From: Deltaproteobacteria bacterium
Lineage (GTDB): Bacteria > UBA10199 > SPLOWO2-01-44-7
Reading direction: 5' to 3'
NCBI GenBank assembly: GCA_016203765.1
Contig: JACQMB010000112.1
Coordinates: forward strand, 1 to 8,291
Length of the DNA: 8,291 nt
Shown: piece by piece, positions 4,628-8,291 of the stretch
How positions within the stretch are numbered: position 1 is the first letter of the stretch
Layout: each line of letters begins with the position of its first letter
Notes under the pieces: model-generated
Told to the model about the DNA's origin: nothing
Databases searched by the model: none
Seen by the model: the letters and a program-made list of their open reading frames with translations, nothing else
Made by a program: the position numbers and the translations under genes

Positions 4628-7600
4628 TTAAGAATTCAATTTCCTGCGCCAAAACGTTAAGACCAGCAGGAACGTCCCTAAGAAGAGATAAGCTATGCCG
4701 CCGGTGGCGGCGAAGTTGGCTTGGGTCTGGGCAATACTGCCGCAGAGGCCGCCGCCCCTTAGGCCCCATTGGGATGAGGTGGCGGTTGTGCCGTCGTCGG
4801 TTCCGTCTGGAATTTGGGCGGTCAAGCCGCCGCCCACGGTGATGGTAAAGTTCGAACAGCCCTCGGCCCCGCCCGCATCGGCGGCACAAACACTGCCGTT
4901 CAGGGTTTGACCCGATTGCGCTTGGGCGTGGGCCGCGGGAATCAACCAATCAAACAGGTTCGGGAGTTTCAGCTCAAGCCGGCTCGTCTGGCCGTCAATA
5001 ATGTCGAGGCTGATTCCGGATCCTTCCTCCACCACCCCTTCCAGATTGATTTCCACCGTCTCGTTTTCAAGGTCGCAGTGGACCAGGGAACTCAAGTCAT
5101 TCCCTTTGGAGTCGGTCAGGGAGGCATGGCAGGTGGTCGTATCGTCCATCGGATCGGCGGCATGGATGCGCAGAAAAACCCTTTGGCCCTGCGGTTCCAG
5201 CGGCTCGGCCGTGATTTCCGGCGTTTCATTGTAATTGTCGAAGACGGTGAAGACGGTTCCCAATTTTTCGCCGGTGGCGACGTCGATGACTTCAAAAAAA
5301 GCACACAGGTCCGCGCCGCCAAAATTGTTGCGCAGGCAGGCAAAGGGCCGGTGCGGATTTATGTAGGTGACCGTGTCGTTGGAATGGACGTTGTTGAGGA
5401 CCGAATCGGCGGTGTAAACTTCCGTATCGAGGGCCTCGACTTGCAAACGGCGTTCTTCATCGTACCGGAGCCGGTAACCCCGGATCGCCGTCTCTTCGGT
5501 CAGGACCATGTTGTGAGACCCCACCTCCAGCCAGGCCTCCACCGCTTCCGCCGCCTCTCCCGCCGGATTGAAGTCCTCCTCCTCGATTGTTCCCAGGTTT
5601 TGCCGGCTGTGGCGGCGCCTCGTTTCGCGTCCCGCTCTGGGCGCGGGCGCTGTGGCGGCATCCACGCCCGCATCTATTTCCGTTTCAGGCGTTGCCGCCG
5701 GCTCCGGCTCAACCAGGTCTTCCTCCTCTTCCAATTCATAAACGGCGCCGTCCGAAGCAATCATCAGATAGCGTTCGGCCTCTGCCTCGGCCGCCTCGGT
5801 CTCCTCATCCAGCAATCCGGAACTGCGTAGCACCTCGGTTTCATCAATCAGGAGGAGGGGCGCTTCGGCCATCTCGAAGCCGAGCGTGCAGTCCAATCCC
5901 CCGGTCGCGGTATGGTCGCAATCGACCGACCGACTGCCGATATGGGTATCAATCAGGAAATTGACCGAGGCGAGATTTCCATCCCGGACCTCCGGCGCGT
6001 GGATGCGGACCCGGTTGATCTCAACGGAGGGGTCAAAATTTTGGATCGGATGGAAATTGTGTTCAAATCCGCCTTCGTTGTATCGGAGAACATCCAGCCC
6101 CACGACCGTCAGCGGCTCCGGATCATCCACGCGCAACACCACCGCACCCAAAATGAGGGTTGGAGCCGCTTCTTGCCCCGCCGGCTGGAGGTCGTGAATG
6201 GCGGTGACCTCTCCGCGCAAGGTTGTCCCGTCCTCGGCGGTCCACCGGCGGTCGCCGGCCGGCACTTCCGGATGAAAAACCGGCTGGTGAGGCATGTTGC
6301 ATTCCCCGGAGACCGCGTTGCTGAAGAATTGATCGGCGTCCAAAATATACCGGTACTCATTTTCCCCGGTAACTCCGATCAGGTCGTTCGGTTCGGCATC
6401 GTTCAGCCGGCCTGCCAACAGCCGTTCCCAGATCGCGCCGTCAGCCGCGCAACTGTCGAAGCTGAACCGGCAATCGGCAAGGATGTCTTTCGAGGCCTTG
6501 AAGCCGAATCCAAAATTCTCTCCGATGTGGGCGGTAAAAACCACAAACTGTTTGTCATATTCATTGGGGTGCAGGGTCGTGGCGGCGTTCACATTCATGA
6601 ACGATATCGAGACGGCGCAGGTCTTTTCACCGTCGAAAATTTCCGACTGGAAGGCCAGGGGTTCGGGAACGGCCCGGCCGGCCGCCGCGACCAGGCCGGA
6701 ACAATCGGTCCGGCAGGCCCCTTCCGTTTCATCATTGTTGTTCACACCCTCATCACAGCTCTCTTCCCCTTCCATGAGGCCATTGCCGCAAAGGGCAAAG
6801 GGCGGGGGCGGGGGTTCAGGAGGGAGCGGCGGAGGAGGTTCCAGCGGTTCCGGGGCGGCGGGTTCAGCCTCCACGGTGACGATGAGACAAGCCTCGCAAA
6901 CCTCACCACCCGGGAGGTCGGTCTGTCCCGGCTCGCACTCCTCCTCCCCTTCAACCAGACCGTCGCCGCAAACGGGGGCGCGGGAGACCAGGCGGCAATC
7001 CACGCACCGCCACATTTGATTGCCGGCCACTGTGTTGGATTCGCATTGTTCCCCCTCTTCCACGACCAGATTGCCGCACACCGCCGGTGTGGTGCCGGTG
7101 CAAGTGATGTTGCATCGGTTGGGTTCTCCATTAAGCTCGCCACCGTCGTCACAAGTCTCTCCGGTTTCCACAATGCCGTTGCCGCATAAAGCACACTCAT
7201 CATCCGTTTGACCGTCGCAGTCGTTGTCAATGCCGTCGCAGATTTCGGGGATCGGTTCCGGGATCGCGACCGTCTCCAACCCCTCCGGGTCTTCCGGGGT
7301 CGGCAACGAAGGGCCCATGGGAAGTTGGCAATAGGTGCCGTCATCGTTCGCGCAACTATAGCCCTCGGGGCATGCCAGAGGAGGGGAACAGATGGCGGTT
7401 CCGCCGACAGCGCAGGCCCCCGTTCCAACGGTGCAAGGTTGTCTTACGCCGAAGCCCTCATCGATTTCGCGGTCGCAATCGTTGTCAAGACCGTCGCAAA
7501 CCTCAATCTCGGCAGGGTATTCGCAGCCGGTGATGGGAGCGGGGGCCAGAGGGCCGTCCGTTACCAATGCTGTTCCAGAACCGCCCGACAGTCCAGCCAC

Positions 7601-7954
7601 CGGTTCGTTGCCGGTTCCGGTACAAATATCCTGGGTGCAGGCATTATTGTCAGAACAGAACGAATTATCGGGGGTGTGCGCCGTCACTCCGGTCGCGGAA
7701 TCACATTCGTCCACGGTGCAATCGACGAGGTCGTCCTCAACGAGCGACCGCCTTGTGCAAAAACCGCCGCTACAAACCTCCAGTGTGCACAAATTACCGT
7801 CATCGGCGCAGTCGGCATCCGTTGTGCAGGGGTTTAGCGTTATGGCGGCAGGCGTCTGCGCCCGCAGAGGTTGTGCCGCGATAAGTCCAAGCAGAAAGAG
7901 ACCCGCAGGGAAAATCTTGGGTAGGACGGATAAAATGGGCGCACGATGGTTCAT
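4628..7954 (-). CDS. Large secreted cysteine-rich surface protein with MopE-type and Myxococcus-type repeats and a C-terminal sorting-like tail
   Basis: The 1108-residue product starts at ATG 7954. Residues 1-32 are a signal peptide, with hydrophobic FPAGLFLLGLIAA and likely cleavage after LRA. Residues 43-115 hold C-x-D-x-x-C / N-x-CT-x-D-x-C type repeats. MopE-like putative metal-binding motifs are VCDGLDNDCDREIDEG (152-167) and ICDGIDNDCDGQTDDEC (238-254). Four CGNGxxExGExC-type repeats, as in myxobacterial cysteine-rich repeats, start at 257, 293, 329 and 389, the last after a Pro-rich linker (363-386). Residues about 433-710 and 805-1000 are unassigned, probably beta-rich regions separated by an acidic Glu/Ala linker (714-805). 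The C-terminus has GGGLCGSI (1067-1074), a membrane segment (about 1084-1102) and RRK, resembling MYXO-CTERM sorting tails in which the Cys is processed and anchored. A cell-surface role is inferred; ligand and function are unknown. No strong ribosome-binding site precedes the start. Confidence 0.88.
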   Translation of the reverse strand: MNHRAPILSVLPKIFPAGLFLLGLIAAQPLRAQTPAAITLNPCTTDADCADDGNLCTLEVCSGGFCTRRSLVEDDLVDCTVDECDSATGVTAHTPDNSFCSDNNACTQDICTGTGNEPVAGLSGGSGTALVTDGPLAPAPITGCEYPAEIEVCDGLDNDCDREIDEGFGVRQPCTVGTGACAVGGTAICSPPLACPEGYSCANDDGTYCQLPMGPSLPTPEDPEGLETVAIPEPIPEICDGIDNDCDGQTDDECALCGNGIVETGETCDDGGELNGEPNRCNITCTGTTPAVCGNLVVEEGEQCESNTVAGNQMWRCVDCRLVSRAPVCGDGLVEGEEECEPGQTDLPGGEVCEACLIVTVEAEPAAPEPLEPPPPLPPEPPPPPFALCGNGLMEGEESCDEGVNNNDETEGACRTDCSGLVAAAGRAVPEPLAFQSEIFDGEKTCAVSISFMNVNAATTLHPNEYDKQFVVFTAHIGENFGFGFKASKDILADCRFSFDSCAADGAIWERLLAGRLNDAEPNDLIGVTGENEYRYILDADQFFSNAVSGECNMPHQPVFHPEVPAGDRRWTAEDGTTLRGEVTAIHDLQPAGQEAAPTLILGAVVLRVDDPEPLTVVGLDVLRYNEGGFEHNFHPIQNFDPSVEINRVRIHAPEVRDGNLASVNFLIDTHIGSRSVDCDHTATGGLDCTLGFEMAEAPLLLIDETEVLRSSGLLDEETEAAEAEAERYLMIASDGAVYELEEEEDLVEPEPAATPETEIDAGVDAATAPAPRAGRETRRRHSRQNLGTIEEEDFNPAGEAAEAVEAWLEVGSHNMVLTEETAIRGYRLRYDEERRLQVEALDTEVYTADSVLNNVHSNDTVTYINPHRPFACLRNNFGGADLCAFFEVIDVATGEKLGTVFTVFDNYNETPEITAEPLEPQGQRVFLRIHAADPMDDTTTCHASLTDSKGNDLSSLVHCDLENETVEINLEGVVEEGSGISLDIIDGQTSRLELKLPNLFDWLIPAAHAQAQSGQTLNGSVCAADAGGAEGCSNFTITVGGGLTAQIPDGTDDGTTATSSQWGLRGGGLCGSIAQTQANFAATGGIAYLFLGTFLLVLTFWRRKLNS

Positions 7955-7998
7955 GGTTGACCAAAGATGAAACGTGCAATCTCCGTGCCATTTTTCTG

Positions 7999-8026
7999 GT
8001 TATAACTTATTGATATTGTTGGTAAA
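7999..8026 (-). promoter_or_regulatory. Sigma70-like promoter for the surface-protein gene
   Basis: On the minus strand TTTACC (8026-8021, four of six matches to TTGACA) and TATAAC (8004-7999, five of six matches to TATAAT) are 16 bp apart in a locally AT-rich stretch. This predicts a transcript start near 7992 and a leader of about 38 nt before ATG 7954. It is the best promoter match in the window, read by eye only. Confidence 0.5.
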
Positions 8027-8078
8027 AATATCTGCTTTGGCCGGGGCCGTGTAAAAATTCACCCCTTTGCACCAAAAA

Positions 8079-8093
8079 TTCTCAATTTGAGAA
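8079..8093. promoter_or_regulatory. Perfect 7-bp dyad, candidate operator
   Basis: TTCTCAATTTGAGAA has two perfect 7-bp arms around one T. It lies in the 191-bp divergent gap between the surface-protein gene and the aldolase-like gene, 53 bp before the aldolase ATG. It has the size and symmetry of a homodimeric repressor site but no following T run, so it is not a terminator. The regulator is unknown. The rest of this gap holds no gene that I can see. Confidence 0.35.
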
Positions 8094-8145
8094 GGGAATG
8101 CGTTGACAGAATGACCCGTTCCGCATAGGGAGAAGTGGCTAAATC

Positions 8146-8291
8146 ATGGATTGGGGCCTTCAAAACCGGCTGAGCCGGATCATCAAACCTAAAACAGGAC
8201 GAACCGTCATGCTGGCGGTCGATCACGGTTATTTTTTGGGGCCGACTTCCGGACTGGAAAACGCGCGGGCGACGATCACGCCGCTTCTTCC
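8146..8291 (+). CDS. LsrF/FbaB-type class I aldolase or thiolase (N-terminal 48 codons only)
   Basis: The gene is cut by the right edge. The visible N-terminus (DWGLQNRLSRI, KPKTGRTVMLAVDHGYFLGP, TSGLE) is close, as I recall it, to E. coli LsrF, where DWGMQSRLSRI and AFDHGYFQGPTTGLE occur in the same order. The VDHG motif is a hallmark of the DeoC/FbaB TIM-barrel family, in which a later lysine forms the Schiff base. LsrF transfers an acetyl group from phosphorylated AI-2 breakdown product to CoA; relatives include class I fructose-bisphosphate aldolase and ADH synthase (AroA'), and the fragment cannot settle which applies. ATG 8146 is the first start after an in-frame TAA (8140-8142). This lacks the roughly 30-residue extension that precedes the motif in E. 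coli LsrF. AGGGAG (8127-8132) is the likely ribosome-binding site, 13 nt upstream, a long spacing. Confidence 0.8.
   Translation, partial: MDWGLQNRLSRIIKPKTGRTVMLAVDHGYFLGPTSGLENARATITPLL

Noticed and set aside
4814..7837. Long plus-strand open frames (4814-5830, 5912-7189, 7208-7837) and minus frames in other phases over the surface-protein gene
   Set aside because: The minus-strand 1108-residue frame has a signal peptide and many recognisable motifs across the full length. The others lack start signals and recognisable domains, and arise from codon bias.
8103..8131. TTGACA (8103-8108) with TAGGGA 17 bp downstream as promoter of the aldolase gene
   Set aside because: The -10 match is poor and the transcript would begin after the likely ribosome-binding site (8127-8132), so it cannot serve this start well.
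1..8291. CRISPR arrays, rRNA genes, insertion sequences
   Set aside because: No regularly spaced identical repeats, rRNA-like stretches, transposase motifs or terminal inverted repeats were found by reading.

Overview
The window looks like a chromosomal segment of a GC-rich, deltaproteobacterium-like organism (Myxococcota, Bdellovibrionota or a related uncultured lineage). The main clue is a very long secreted protein with myxobacterial-type cysteine repeats, MopE-type DGxDNDCDG motifs and a C-terminal Cys / hydrophobic / Arg-Lys tail like a MYXO-CTERM sorting signal. The taxonomic call is an inference from family content, not a proven placement.

Layout. (1) 1-1529, minus: an APC-superfamily amino acid/polyamine-type permease, cut at the left edge. 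(2) 1530-1579: a 50-bp divergent promoter region with three TGTAA half-sites. (3) 1580-2467, plus: a BtuF/FepB-like cobalamin-binding-type substrate-binding protein without a signal peptide. (4) 2598-3626, plus: a pentapeptide-repeat protein with an unrecognised N-terminal region. (5) 3638-3769: a start-less, diverged second copy of the last 44 codons of gene 3, so the pentapeptide gene is bracketed by direct repeats. (6) 3810-4514, plus: an AT-rich two-motif LAGLIDADG homing endonuclease whose reading frame ends inside the next gene. (7) 4492-4569, plus: tRNA-Asp(GTC) with encoded CCA, followed directly by a strong hairpin terminator (4569-4591) that also faces the convergent gene. (8) 4628-7954, minus: the 1108-residue surface protein, with a fair sigma70-like promoter at 7999-8026. 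(9) 8146-8291, plus: the N-terminus of an LsrF/FbaB-type class I aldolase or thiolase, cut at the right edge.

How it fits together. The permease, binding protein, surface protein and aldolase look like ordinary chromosomal genes on alternating strands, with no obvious common pathway. The stretch from 2468 to about 4514 looks like an accretion zone next to a tRNA gene. It holds a pentapeptide cargo gene between two gene tails, a gene remnant, and a low-GC homing endonuclease running into tRNA-Asp. This is the most unusual part of the window. It could be a free-standing, intron-less homing unit that uses the tRNA-proximal sequence as its target, but that is a hypothesis. No CRISPR array, rRNA, transposase or integrase was seen.
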